The notes under the pieces are model-generated. The model did not search any database. It saw nothing but the letters and a program-made list of their open reading frames with translations, and was not told the origin of the DNA. A program made the translations under genes and the position numbers. Positions 16,720-24,628 of a stretch of DNA of 43,173 nt are shown here, piece after piece. This DNA comes from Proteobacteria bacterium CAG:495. Lineage in GTDB: Bacteria; Pseudomonadota; Alphaproteobacteria; RF32; CAG-239. Each line of letters begins with the position of its first letter. Positions within the stretch are counted from its first letter, which is position 1. The stretch spans positions 23,415 through 66,587 of the forward strand of contig HF995285.1 of NCBI GenBank assembly GCA_000432275.1, in the 5' to 3' direction.

Positions 16720-17034
16720 TCAACTGTCGAAATTAAAACCGCAGTAAATCGTTTTGCCCAAATCGTTTTCTTCCAATATTCTGGTCAAGTTTCTGCGGTC
16801 CAAATCCCGGTCGCGATAAACGTAAATCTCGCGAACGTTTTTGTTCTGCATCGCCTTTTGCAGTTCTTTGACGTTGGATACCTTTGCCACATGACGCATG
16901 CCTTCAAAACAGCCGCGCTCAAATTTTCCGCTGGGAAAATAAACCTGATTGCCGGCAATCTCTTTTTTCTCGCCTTCAACAACGGCTTTTTTTATCACTT
17001 TTTCCAACAAGTATCTGGGAACACACCTCATCAT
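16720..17034 (-). CDS. Small protein of unknown function
   Basis: 104 residues, mixed alpha/beta, basic in the middle (VYRDRDLDRRNLTRIL). The start at 17034 is set by an excellent AAGGAGG five bases upstream; an in-frame extension to 17142 lacks a ribosome binding site. No signal or membrane segment. I recognise no family. Confidence 0.6.
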   Translation of the reverse strand: MMRCVPRYLLEKVIKKAVVEGEKKEIAGNQVYFPSGKFERGCFEGMRHVAKVSNVKELQKAMQNKNVREIYVYRDRDLDRRNLTRILEENDLGKTIYCGFNFDS

Positions 17035-17201
17035 AAACCTCCTTTTTTCGCAAAAGAAAAAACGGTTAACACGATTGTCGCTATTCCTACAATAATCGCT
17101 CAAATATACTGATAAATCCGGAAGATAATATGCTTTTGGCAAGCATTTTTTTATTGATGCCTTACCATAACATATTCTGCCCCGAACGGCAAGTTTTTTC
17201 G

Positions 17202-17412
17202 AAAAAAAAACCGCTGAAAAAATACAGCGGTTTCAGGAAGCTTAATTGTGTTTTTTTGAATCCGTTAAACAGAAACGGTTGCACGAGAAAACGGAGGTTT
17301 TAGGCGGTCATGCCCGTTGCAGAACTTAAAGTACGTAAACATAAGGAATTTACCACACATGAATGGTCATATAGCATACCCGCAACAAAACCTGCCGCAC
17401 GCCCCCGATTTC
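17202..17412 (-). ncRNA. Candidate structured small RNA with intrinsic terminator
   Basis: The 572-base gene-free stretch 17035-17606 contains several nested helices ending in a minus-strand terminator. The long stem is CGGAGGTTTT (17292-17301) with AAAACCTGCCG (17387-17397, one bulge). It is continued by GTTGC (17316-17320) with GCAAC (17382-17386), leaving a 14-base one-sided bulge. Inside lies GTAAA/TTTAC (17335-17353); downstream lies CCGTT/AACGG (17262-17278). The terminator is AAACCGCTG/CAGCGGTTT (17208-17233) with nine A on the plus strand (17202-17210). No reading frame explains it. A 6S-like RNA of about 200 nt is one possibility; I see no SRP, RNase P or tmRNA signature. The 5' end is a guess. 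Confidence 0.5.
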
Positions 17413-17552
17413 TCATACATTGATTTGTGATAAATCTCTTACAAACTAGCTTAAGATATCTTCCGGCGCAAGTGCCGATTCATCATATGACACAAATATC
17501 ATTTTCATATCATCCTGCTGCCGAAAGCCAAAGACTATAACAGTTAAATAAG

Positions 17553-17582
17553 TTGACGCAACCCATTGTTTTGTGCTAGCAT
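17553..17582 (+). promoter_or_regulatory. Promoter of the CusRS-like operon
   Basis: TTGACG (17553-17558), 18 bases, TAGCAT (17577-17582), about 25 bases before the response regulator start. Confidence 0.55.
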
Positions 17583-17606
17583 AACTCAAATTTTTGAGAG
17601 GATAAG

Positions 17607-18290
17607 ATGAAACTGCTTCTGGTCGAAGACGAGATAAAAACTGTGGATTATCTCAAACGCGGATTAAGCGAACAAGGTTACAACGTTGATATTGCCATGA
17701 ACGGCCTGGACGGTCTGCATCTCGCCGGAACGGGGCAATATGAGGCCATCATTCTGGACATCATGCTCCCTGACCTCGACGGCATCAGCCTGCTCAAATC
17801 CATCCGCCCCACCAACCATACGCCGGTAATTATGCTGACTGCAAAAGACGCTCTCAGCAGTCGTTTGGAGGCGTTCAACGCCGGGGCCGACGACTATCTT
17901 ATCAAACCTTTTTCGTTTTTGGAACTGCTGGCACGCTTGCAGGTTATCACCAGCCGGGCGCATACCAAAGAACAGACCCACATCCACATCGGCGATCTGC
18001 ACATCGACCTGATGGCGCATCGGGCAACTCGCGGAAACCGCCGGCTCGACCTCACCGCCAAAGAATTTTCCCTGCTGGAGGTCTTGGCCCGCAGACAATC
18101 GCAAATCGTTTCCAAAACCGTCATCACCGAACTGGTTTGGGACATTTGTTTTGATACCAACACCAACGTGGTGGAAGCAACCATCAAACGCCTGCGTTCC
18201 AAACTCGACACCGAAGGGGAACCCAAACTGCTCCATACTATCCGCGGCATGGGCTATATGCTGGAGCTTAAAGATGAAAAAACTGACTAG
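17607..18290 (+). CDS. CusR/CopR-type heavy-metal response regulator
   Basis: A 227-residue OmpR-family protein. The receiver domain has ED pair (VEDE), Asp51 in IILDIMLPD, the Thr of MLTAKD and Lys of LIKPFSF. The C-terminal winged helix has DLTAKEFSLLEVLARRQ and RLRSKLD-EPKLLHTIRGMGYMLE, matching the CusR/CopR heavy-metal subgroup. It probably responds to metal or envelope stress; here its neighbours are a metal sensor and a Zn/Cd ATPase. Its stop overlaps the kinase gene by 17 bases. Confidence 0.88.
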   Translation: MKLLLVEDEIKTVDYLKRGLSEQGYNVDIAMNGLDGLHLAGTGQYEAIILDIMLPDLDGISLLKSIRPTNHTPVIMLTAKDALSSRLEAFNAGADDYLIKPFSFLELLARLQVITSRAHTKEQTHIHIGDLHIDLMAHRATRGNRRLDLTAKEFSLLEVLARRQSQIVSKTVITELVWDICFDTNTNVVEATIKRLRSKLDTEGEPKLLHTIRGMGYMLELKDEKTD

Positions 18291-19683
18291 CTGCTTTGAC
18301 AATCTCTCCATCGCCAACCGCCTGGCTGTCATGTATGCTCTGGTTGCCACGGTTGTCCTGTCGGTTATCGTTGTCGTGCTTTACATTCTGGAAACGACCG
18401 AAATCAACCGTTACCAAACCGCCGAAATGAAAAGCCGGTTCAAAATCATCGAAGAGCATGTTGCTGAAACGACAACCGCCAAAGACTGGAAACATCTGGT
18501 AAAAAACCTGCAGGAAATAATGATTCCCGACGGCGGCCTCTATATTTTGATTCAAAGTGACGACCCCGCTTTTTCTTTTGCCGCCCCTTACCGCGTAGAC
18601 CGCAGTCAGATTTCCAAAAACAACGGTTTCGGCAAAATATCCGTCAAAGGCAATATGCACCGAACCCTCTCTAAAATTCTCCCTCCGGCGGGCGAACGGC
18701 CGGAAGTCATCCTGTCCATTGCCATCGACACCTATTTCTATGAAGAAGAAAACCTTTGGCTGGACATCGCTTTCGGAAGTTTGCTGATTATCGGCATTAC
18801 AACCATCGTCTGGCTCGGCTGGCTGATAGCGCGTTTCAGTCTGGCTCCGGTTGACACGCTTTCGCGCCATGCCGAAAGCCTCAGTCCTCAAAACCTTTCT
18901 GCCCGGCTGCCCAACACCCGGCTTCCGACGGAGCTTTCCGGTTTGGTGCTCAGTTTCAACGGAGCGTTGGAGCGGCTTGAACAGTCCTACCTGCGCCTTT
19001 CCACGTTTAACGCCGACGTCGCCCATGAGCTGCGCACGCCGCTTGGAAACCTCATCGGCGCAACCGAGGTGGCGCTTTCCCGCCCGCGCAGCAATGAAGA
19101 ACTGCAAGACGTTATGGCCTCCAACCTGGAAGAACTCGAACGCCTGCGTACCATTATCAACGATATGCTTTTTCTGGCCAGAGCCGAACAAGGAGAGCTC
19201 GCCATCAATCAGGTGCCGACGTCACTGGCCTCAGAAATCAACAAAACCGCAGAATTTCTGGACGTTATTTTTGAAGAGCATCGCAACCGCCTGGAGGTTG
19301 ACGGCGACGCCTTGGTGCTTGCCGAACAGTCGCTGCTGAAACGCGCCCTCACAAACCTGCTTAACAACGCAGTTACGCACGGCCGTCCGGACAGCACCGT
19401 TAAAGTTGAAATAACCTCTGACGAAAAACGCGTAACCCTGACCGTGATCAACCGCGGGCCGGACATTCCCGCAGAAGACCTGCCCAACCTCTTCAACCGC
19501 TTTTACCGCACCAGCAAAGAACGCAAAAATTCCGATAACAACCACGGCCTCGGCCTGGCTATCGTCAAAGCAATCATCGAAATGCACAACGGAGAAGTTT
19601 TCGCCTGCAGCGACAACGGAATTATCAAAATCGGATTTCGCCTTCCGGCTTATTCTGTTGACAACCCGCAGACAATTGACTAA
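18274..19683 (+). CDS. CusS-type sensor histidine kinase
   Basis: A 469-residue inner-membrane kinase starting at ATG 18274, seven bases after GGAG. It has membrane helices at about 18-38 and 165-187, a periplasmic sensor region between them, HAMP (about 188-240), His251 in ADVAHELRTPLGNL, the heavy-metal-kinase segment NLEELERLRTIINDMLFLARAEQ, N box LTNLLNNAVTHG and G box GLGLAIVKAII. Translationally coupled to the regulator. The metal specificity cannot be read from the sequence; few His/Met are present in the periplasmic part. Confidence 0.9.
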   Translation: MKKLTSCFDNLSIANRLAVMYALVATVVLSVIVVVLYILETTEINRYQTAEMKSRFKIIEEHVAETTTAKDWKHLVKNLQEIMIPDGGLYILIQSDDPAFSFAAPYRVDRSQISKNNGFGKISVKGNMHRTLSKILPPAGERPEVILSIAIDTYFYEEENLWLDIAFGSLLIIGITTIVWLGWLIARFSLAPVDTLSRHAESLSPQNLSARLPNTRLPTELSGLVLSFNGALERLEQSYLRLSTFNADVAHELRTPLGNLIGATEVALSRPRSNEELQDVMASNLEELERLRTIINDMLFLARAEQGELAINQVPTSLASEINKTAEFLDVIFEEHRNRLEVDGDALVLAEQSLLKRALTNLLNNAVTHGRPDSTVKVEITSDEKRVTLTVINRGPDIPAEDLPNLFNRFYRTSKERKNSDNNHGLGLAIVKAIIEMHNGEVFACSDNGIIKIGFRLPAYSVDNPQTID

Positions 19684-19721
19684 CTTAACTCTAAAGCGGA
19701 TTAACTCCGGAGGAAATCACT

Positions 19722-20090
19722 ATGGATAACAAAGAAAACACCCAGTGCCTGCACGACCACGGACAAAATCTTGAAGCCTTTTTAAAAAGCAAACCGTCTG
19801 AGGCAGAGTTCCTGAAAGCGTCGGATATTTTTCAGCAATTGTGCGATCCTACCCGGCTGCATATTTTATGGCTGCTTTCTCACAGCGAACAATGTGTCAA
19901 CAACATTTCGCTGGCCATCGGAATGAGTACCTCCGCCGTATCGCATCACCTCCGCGGACTGAGACAAACCGGTCTGCTGACCAACCGCAGAGCCGGCAAG
20001 GAAGTTTATTACAAACTGGCGGAAACCAAAACGGCAAGCCTGATTCATCGTGTTATTGACGACATTTTTGAAATAAACTGCCCGCACTAA
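19722..20090 (+). CDS. ArsR/SmtB-family metal-sensing repressor
   Basis: A 122-residue winged-helix protein (LCDPTRLHILWLLS; SAVSHHLRGLRQTGLL). Potential metal ligands: Cys9, His11 and His13 in the N-terminal arm, Cys58 in SEQCVNN (equivalent to the ELCV motif of alpha3-type sensors), His109/Asp113 in the last helix and Cys120/His122 at the end. This suggests a Zn/Cd/Pb sensor of the CadC/ZiaR kind. A strong ribosome binding site (GGAGG) precedes ATG. It follows the CusRS-like genes by 38 bases and converges with the ATPase gene, with no gap between stop codons. Confidence 0.85.
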   Translation: MDNKENTQCLHDHGQNLEAFLKSKPSEAEFLKASDIFQQLCDPTRLHILWLLSHSEQCVNNISLAIGMSTSAVSHHLRGLRQTGLLTNRRAGKEVYYKLAETKTASLIHRVIDDIFEINCPH

Positions 20091-21935
20091 TCACTTAATC
20101 CGAAGCGTTCTGAGCGAGTTCAGAATTGCCAGAACCGAAACGCCGACATCCGCGAATACCGCCTCCCACATTGTTGCCATTCCGACAACGCCCAAAGCCA
20201 ACACCCCAAACTTAATTCCCAAAGCAAAAACAATATTTTGCTTCACAATTTTTTGGGTTTGCTTGGAGATTTTGACCGCCTGCGGAATTTTCGACGGTTC
20301 GTCGGTCATAATAACAATGTCGGCAGCCTCCACCGCAGCGTCGGAACCGACGCCCCCCATGGCGATGCCGATGTCGGCCCGGGCCAAAACCGGGGCGTCG
20401 TTAATGCCGTCCCCCGTATAAATAAGTTTTTCATTTCCGGGCTTTTGAGCCAGCAAACATTCAACCGCTTCTACTTTTTGTGCCGGCAGCAGCTCGGCAA
20501 ACACTTCGTCAATACCGATTTTTTCTGCCGTCTCTTCCGCTGATGCTTTTCTGTCGCCGCTCAACATTACCGTCTTTTTAATTCCGAGTTGTTTCAATTC
20601 GGCTATTGCTGCGGCGGAATCCGCCTTAAGCTCGTCGGCAATCCGTATCCATCCGGCACAGCGGCCGCCGCGAGCCACAAAAACAACCGTACCGCCGCCG
20701 GAAACTTCGGGAACCGCTGTTTTTTCTTCTGCCATCAGCCGTTTGTTGCCGACCGCAACCGTAATCCCCTCGACTTTAGCCCGCACGCCGCGCCCGCTCA
20801 GCTCCTCAAAATCCGATACCTTGTCCGCCTCAAGTCGACGACTCCAGGCTCTGCGAATGGAAACCGAAACCGGATGGTTGGAAAAACTCCCGGCCGAAGC
20901 AGCCCAAAACAGCAGCTCGTCATCAGAACATTCCTGAGCACAAATTTCGGCAACCTCAAACACGCCTCTGGTCAATGTGCCGGTCTTGTCAAAAACCGCA
21001 ATTCCGGCTTCGGCAAGCGCTTGCAAATAGTTGCTTCCCTTAACCAAAATACCGTTGCGCGACGCTGCCCCGATACCCCCGAAAAAGCTCAGTGGTACTG
21101 AAATGACCAACGCACACGGACACGAAATGACCAAAAATGTCAAAGCCCGATATATCCAGCCGCCGAAGCCGATTGAACTTCCCAGCAAAGGAGGAACCGC
21201 TGCAATCAAAACCGCGCTGATCACCACCGCCGGCGTGTAATAGCGTGCAAATTTGGTAATAAATTTTTCTACCGGCGCTTTTTTACTGCTGGCATTCTCC
21301 ACCAAGTCCAGAATTTTCGCAACAGTAGATTGCCCGAACTCCCGACTGACCTTAATGTACAACACCCCGCTCAAATTAACGCATCCACTGACGACATCAT
21401 CACCGACCGAAACCTCGCGCGGCACCGCTTCGCCGGTAATGGCTGACGTGTCTACCAAAGAATTGCCGCGAACCACTTCGCCGTCCAGCGGAATTTTCTC
21501 TCCGGAAGTCACCATAATGACGTCGCCGGGCTTTACCTCTTCAGGTGCCACTCTTTCAACTTTTTTTCCTTTTGTCAGATTGGCGTAATCCGGACGGATA
21601 TCCATCAGGCCGCTAATGGATTTTCGAGATTTATTAACGGCGTAATTTTGAAAAAACTCCCCAATCTGGTAGAAAAGCATAACTGCGACGCCTTCGGAAT
21701 ATTCGCCCAAGGCAAAAGCCCCAACCGTCGCTATCGCCATCAAAAAATTTTCATCAAAAACCTGTCCGTAAAACAAGTTTTTGACTGCCTTTTGCAAAAT
21801 CGGCCAGCCTACTAAAAAATAACTCAGCAAAAATAAAGCTGCCTGGACGATTTTTAAATCGTCGCAAAAAATCGCCGCAACAAACAACAGCAAAGCGGCA
21901 ATAATTTTAACCAACAACTTTTTCTGCTTAGCCAT
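20091..21935 (-). CDS. Zn/Cd/Pb-type P1B ATPase lacking its own N-terminal metal-binding domain
   Basis: A 614-residue metal-exporting ATPase. It has the CPC metal site in TM6 (272-274), the phosphorylation loop DKTGT with Asp316, TGEA (actuator), SNHPVS (HP motif), GDGINDAP and C-terminal ADVGVSVLAILNSLR, whose Asp in TM8 marks the ZntA/CadA (P1B-2) subgroup. The usual N-terminal HMA domain is absent and is encoded as a separate 72-residue gene 11 bases upstream. Function: efflux of Zn2+/Cd2+/Pb2+ to the periplasm. Confidence 0.9.
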   Translation of the reverse strand: MAKQKKLLVKIIAALLLFVAAIFCDDLKIVQAALFLLSYFLVGWPILQKAVKNLFYGQVFDENFLMAIATVGAFALGEYSEGVAVMLFYQIGEFFQNYAVNKSRKSISGLMDIRPDYANLTKGKKVERVAPEEVKPGDVIMVTSGEKIPLDGEVVRGNSLVDTSAITGEAVPREVSVGDDVVSGCVNLSGVLYIKVSREFGQSTVAKILDLVENASSKKAPVEKFITKFARYYTPAVVISAVLIAAVPPLLGSSIGFGGWIYRALTFLVISCPCALVISVPLSFFGGIGAASRNGILVKGSNYLQALAEAGIAVFDKTGTLTRGVFEVAEICAQECSDDELLFWAASAGSFSNHPVSVSIRRAWSRRLEADKVSDFEELSGRGVRAKVEGITVAVGNKRLMAEEKTAVPEVSGGGTVVFVARGGRCAGWIRIADELKADSAAAIAELKQLGIKKTVMLSGDRKASAEETAEKIGIDEVFAELLPAQKVEAVECLLAQKPGNEKLIYTGDGINDAPVLARADIGIAMGGVGSDAAVEAADIVIMTDEPSKIPQAVKISKQTQKIVKQNIVFALGIKFGVLALGVVGMATMWEAVFADVGVSVLAILNSLRTLRIK

Positions 21936-21946
21936 CTCGTCCGCCC

Positions 21947-22165
21947 CTAAAAATTAACCTCTATATCGGAATCTACTTTACGAATAAGGGCTCTGATTTC
22001 AGGAAGCGCCTTGTCAAAAGCGTCATCTGCGATTTCCAATGTCAGTTTCTGCGTCATAAAAGAAACCGAAGCGCTGATAACGTCGTCTCTGGCATTAAGG
22101 GCGTTTTCAATTTTTGCAGCACAGTTGGCACAATCAAGGCCGTCCAGATTATAAACTCTTTTCAT
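21947..22165 (-). CDS. Stand-alone HMA metallochaperone
   Basis: A 72-residue ferredoxin-like HMA domain with the GLDCANC motif (Cys12, Cys15) that binds soft or Zn-type metals, consistent with ATPase-type domains. ATG 22165 has GGAGGG six bases upstream. It is first in the operon with the P1B ATPase and probably replaces the ATPase's missing N-terminal domain. The 3' end is rich in acidic residues. Transcription is probably controlled by the 12-2-12 operator just upstream. Confidence 0.82.
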   Translation of the reverse strand: MKRVYNLDGLDCANCAAKIENALNARDDVISASVSFMTQKLTLEIADDAFDKALPEIRALIRKVDSDIEVNF

Positions 22166-22188
22166 TTCATCCCTCCGAATATTACTAA

Positions 22189-22214
22189 AACAATTGAACA
22201 ATTGTTTGATTGTT
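22189..22214. promoter_or_regulatory. 12-2-12 ArsR/SmtB-type operator
   Basis: AACAATTGAACA (22189-22200), AT, TGTTTGATTGTT (22203-22214) form a 26-bp inverted repeat; ten of twelve positions of each arm match. Its geometry and TGAACA core are those of SmtB/ZiaR/CadC sites. It lies at about the transcription start of the HMA-ATPase operon, so the ArsR-family protein at 19722-20090 is the likely binder. Confidence 0.75.
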
Positions 22215-22220
22215 AATTTA

Positions 22221-22249
22221 AAAGTAACATCACAATACGAAATTGTCAA
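22221..22249 (-). promoter_or_regulatory. Promoter of the HMA-ATPase operon
   Basis: On the minus strand a perfect TTGACA (22249-22244), 17 bases, then TACTTT (22226-22221). The predicted start falls at the edge of the 12-2-12 operator. Confidence 0.6.
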
Positions 22250-22306
22250 TATGCAAATAAAGCGTTTCGGAAAAAACTCTGAACCGTTCAAACCAATGAC
22301 GTTTTT

Positions 22307-22573
22307 TTAATGTGCCAACGTCTGCAAAATACTGTGTACGGCAAAATGGCCGATATGCCCAACGGCACCCCACATCTGAGTATCCAGATAATCGCCCGGA
22401 TGATTGTCCAGCATATAGATGTCGTTGACGCTCAGCCCGCGCAGCCGCAACGGCGAATTGTAATAGCTGTAGCCGGTATAAGTGCTGGTCGCATAGCTTT
22501 GTTCATAGTCGTCATAATAAGACACACAGGAACATAGCGCCAAAACCATCGTTATTGTCATCAAAATTCTCAT
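22307..22573 (-). CDS. Small Tyr-rich lipoprotein, unknown function
   Basis: 88 residues: MRILMTITMVLALCSC is a lipoprotein signal (L-C-S-C), then a Tyr/Ser/Thr-rich stretch and a His-containing C-terminus (HIGHFAVHSIL). No clear ribosome binding site. No family recognised; outer-membrane or periplasmic attachment is likely. Confidence 0.6.
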   Translation of the reverse strand: MRILMTITMVLALCSCVSYYDDYEQSYATSTYTGYSYYNSPLRLRGLSVNDIYMLDNHPGDYLDTQMWGAVGHIGHFAVHSILQTLAH

Positions 22574-22647
22574 ATCGACAGTGTATCAGGTTCTGTTTAA
22601 ATTTCCAACCGGCATCTGAATTTTTTTTATTTTTTATAAAAAAATGT

Positions 22648-22676
22648 TTGCATTTTATTTTCCATTGGTATATATA
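22648..22676 (+). promoter_or_regulatory. Promoter of tRNA-Gln
   Basis: TTGCAT (22648-22653), 17 bases, TATATA (22671-22676), about 20 bases before the tRNA. Confidence 0.65.
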
Positions 22677-22695
22677 CTTTCCTTGTTAAATAAAT

Positions 22696-22769
22696 TGCCT
22701 CATCGTCTAATGGTAGGACAGCAGACTCTGACTCTGTTAATCGTGGTTCGAATCCATGTGAGGCAGCCA
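22696..22769 (+). tRNA. tRNA-Gln (anticodon CUG), integration site of the element
   Basis: Complete cloverleaf: acceptor TGCCTCA/TGAGGCA, D stem GTC/GAC, anticodon stem GCAGA/TCTGT with loop CTCTGAC (anticodon CTG), T stem CGTGG/CCATG with loop TTCGAAT, discriminator G and an encoded CCA. The 3' end forms the left end of an integrated element, but the tRNA remains intact. Confidence 0.93.
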
Positions 22770-24230
22770 AATTGTACGAGTAGAGAGTTTTGAGAGCCAA
22801 TAAAATGGCTCTCTCATTGTAAATACTAGATTTTTTCCCTCTAATTCCAAGTTCGAGAAAATGAAATTGATAATTTGACGCTTTTCATCCGTTCCCGAAC
22901 TTTCAAACAACTCACCAGCTCTAGAACTAAGCTCTATCAAGTGTTCCATCGTAATTGTGAAGCGATCATCGGCAACGGCTAAATTCTCCATTCGGCTTTT
23001 AACCTCGGCACGTTCTTGCATTAACATCATTTTCGTTTTGTCGTGTTCGTCCTTAGTAATACTCTCATCAAGTAAAAGCATCGTAAGCCTATCAAGGCGC
23101 GACTGTACTCTGTCGTGTTGCCCTCGTAAGCTCTTTAAGGTCTGCTCTGAGTAGTCTACTTTATCATTGTGTACCTTTTTAAGCTCGGCTAGCAATCCCT
23201 CCTTAAAATCATCATCCAGAGCCATATCTTTAAGTTTAGCTTTTATTTTATCCAGCACATAATCCTCGCTTATGTTTTTGTATTTATCACAATCATCAAG
23301 CGGATTGGGTCGCAAGTAGACGTATTTGCCTTTCTTGGTTTCGGGTGTAAACATTCTGCCGCAACATTTACAAACTATGAGTTGTCGTAAAATATACTTG
23401 TGTTTCTTGGGTTTCGCGTGTTTTTCTTTCCTGCCTTTCATTACATCTTGGCATAACATAAACAAATCCCTCTCAATAAGTGGTTTGTATATGTGCGGAT
23501 GCAACTCTCCCTTAACTAACATCATCCCGTAGTAAAAAGGATTTCTGAGCATATTATGCACTTGGCTTAAGCTTAAATATCCACCTTTCTTCGTCTTGGA
23601 ACGCAACCCCAGCGCCTTAGCTCTTTTTGTCATATCCTTAAGCGAATATAAGCCCGTTGCATATTCCTCAAAAAGTTTCTTAATGATATGGGCACGGTCG
23701 GGGTCAAAGATGACATCCTTATTCTTTTCATCGCCAACATTTAAATAACCTACTGGTGCATTGCCCAATATAGTGCCATCTCGCAATTTTTGCTCTATTG
23801 AGCGTTTGACGTTATCAGATATATTGTTGGTGTAAGCTTTTGCCATCATAACAAACATTTGATACGCCATAATTTGCGAGCTGTTTGCGTTTGCATCTAA
23901 AACCTGCCCCTCGACATTAAAGTGAAGAACAATCTTACCCGACTTGCGCAGTTCCTCTAAGATGGGTACATCCTTAAAGCTTCTTTGCAGGCGGTCAACC
24001 TTATCGCAAACTAAAGCTATAGGCTCTTTCTGCTCGCGAATAAAGTCGAGCATTTTATGAAACTCTGGGCGACCTCCTCTCGTAGAGCTTTCTATAATTG
24101 TAAAGGTTTCTAGAATCTCTAAATCCTTGCGCTGGCAATACTTTGTTAGACGGTCTATCTGCGCTGGCAGAGAAAAACCATCCTCCTGTTGTTCTCTAGT
24201 TGACACTCTTGTAAAAATGACTGCTTTCAT
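22737..24230 (-). CDS. Serine site-specific recombinase (integrase) of the element
   Basis: A 497-residue large serine recombinase. The catalytic resolvase domain is about 1-150 (TRVSTREQ, nucleophile Ser10; later conserved Arg in CDKVDRLQRS). A recombinase domain follows at about 160-260 (GTILGNAPVGYL; LRNPFYYGMM). A zinc ribbon (CKCCGRMF ... Cys) lies at about 290-320 and a coiled coil at about 340-440. It runs into the tRNA: the last residues (WLPHMDSNHD) are antisense tRNA-Gln sequence, so the C-terminus depends on what lies across the att core. AAAGG precedes ATG. Serine recombinases usually do not choose tRNA genes, which makes this target unusual. Confidence 0.9.
   Translation of the reverse strand: MKAVIFTRVSTREQQEDGFSLPAQIDRLTKYCQRKDLEILETFTIIESSTRGGRPEFHKMLDFIREQKEPIALVCDKVDRLQRSFKDVPILEELRKSGKIVLHFNVEGQVLDANANSSQIMAYQMFVMMAKAYTNNISDNVKRSIEQKLRDGTILGNAPVGYLNVGDEKNKDVIFDPDRAHIIKKLFEEYATGLYSLKDMTKRAKALGLRSKTKKGGYLSLSQVHNMLRNPFYYGMMLVKGELHPHIYKPLIERDLFMLCQDVMKGRKEKHAKPKKHKYILRQLIVCKCCGRMFTPETKKGKYVYLRPNPLDDCDKYKNISEDYVLDKIKAKLKDMALDDDFKEGLLAELKKVHNDKVDYSEQTLKSLRGQHDRVQSRLDRLTMLLLDESITKDEHDKTKMMLMQERAEVKSRMENLAVADDRFTITMEHLIELSSRAGELFESSGTDEKRQIINFIFSNLELEGKNLVFTMREPFYWLSKLSTRTIWLPHMDSNHD
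22761..22770. repeat. Left attachment core (attL)
   Basis: AGGCAGCCAA, the last nine bases of tRNA-Gln (including CCA) plus one A. An identical copy lies at 33638-33647. Confidence 0.75.
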
Positions 24231-24296
24231 AGCCTTTATCCTTTCTAAATGTATTTTTAAAATCAGCTAGTCATTACTTCTTTCATTACATCCTTA

Positions 24297-24342
24297 AACC
24301 TATAGGGTAACCTACCGATAACCTAGTGGTTTGCATTAGGTT
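24297..24342. repeat. Helically phased AACCTA repeats upstream of the recombinase gene
   Basis: AACCTA occurs at 24297, 24309 and 24320 (11-12 bp steps) and inverted as TAGGTT at 24337-24342, 67-112 bp upstream of the recombinase start. The spacing of about one helical turn suggests cooperative binding of a regulator or excisionase-like factor. The rest of 24231-24472 holds nothing else that I can support. Confidence 0.5.
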
Positions 24343-24472
24343 TTTGTTTCAGCTAAAAGCGCTTTAGAAACTTGCAAAATTAGCCTATTTACATCTTCTT
24401 TCAAAAGTTCTGCCCCTCGCCATCCTTGGCAAAATCCTCGTATCCCTGTTATATAAAAACCTATATAACTCC

Positions 24473-24628
24473 TTACTCACGCTCTGCTCGTTTCTTTGTT
24501 TTCCAATCCTCCATCGCCTCGTGCAAAAGTATATTTACAAGTTCTTTAAGGTTACGTTCTAACTCCTCCAACTCTTGCTCGCTCATCTCTTTTAGCAATT
24601 CATCTTTTATCTTTTCTAGTTCACTCAT
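24473..24628 (-). CDS. 51-residue helical protein coupled to the PLD nuclease gene
   Basis: The ATG at 24628 overlaps the TGA of the upstream nuclease gene (ATGA), indicating translational coupling. The protein (MSELEKIKDELLKEMSEQ at its start) is strongly charged and almost certainly one or two amphipathic helices or a short coiled coil. No signal peptide. It could be an immunity or accessory protein of the preceding nuclease. No homologue recognised. Confidence 0.55.
   Translation of the reverse strand: MSELEKIKDELLKEMSEQELEELERNLKELVNILLHEAMEDWKTKKRAERE

Noticed and set aside
17202..17412. Structured region considered as tmRNA, SRP RNA or RNase P RNA
   Set aside because: No tRNA-like end, no tag frame, no GGTCAGG/GGAAGGAAGCAGCC motif and no RNase P conserved blocks; kept only as an unassigned structured RNA.
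18268..19191. A 307-codon minus-strand frame opposite the CusS-like kinase
   Set aside because: The plus-strand kinase has all catalytic boxes; this frame is its shadow.
24233..24472. A possible small frame ending in LLKEDVNRLILQVSKALLAETKT on the minus strand upstream of the recombinase gene
   Set aside because: It looks protein-like but has no start codon or ribosome binding site; may be a remnant. Not enough to annotate.
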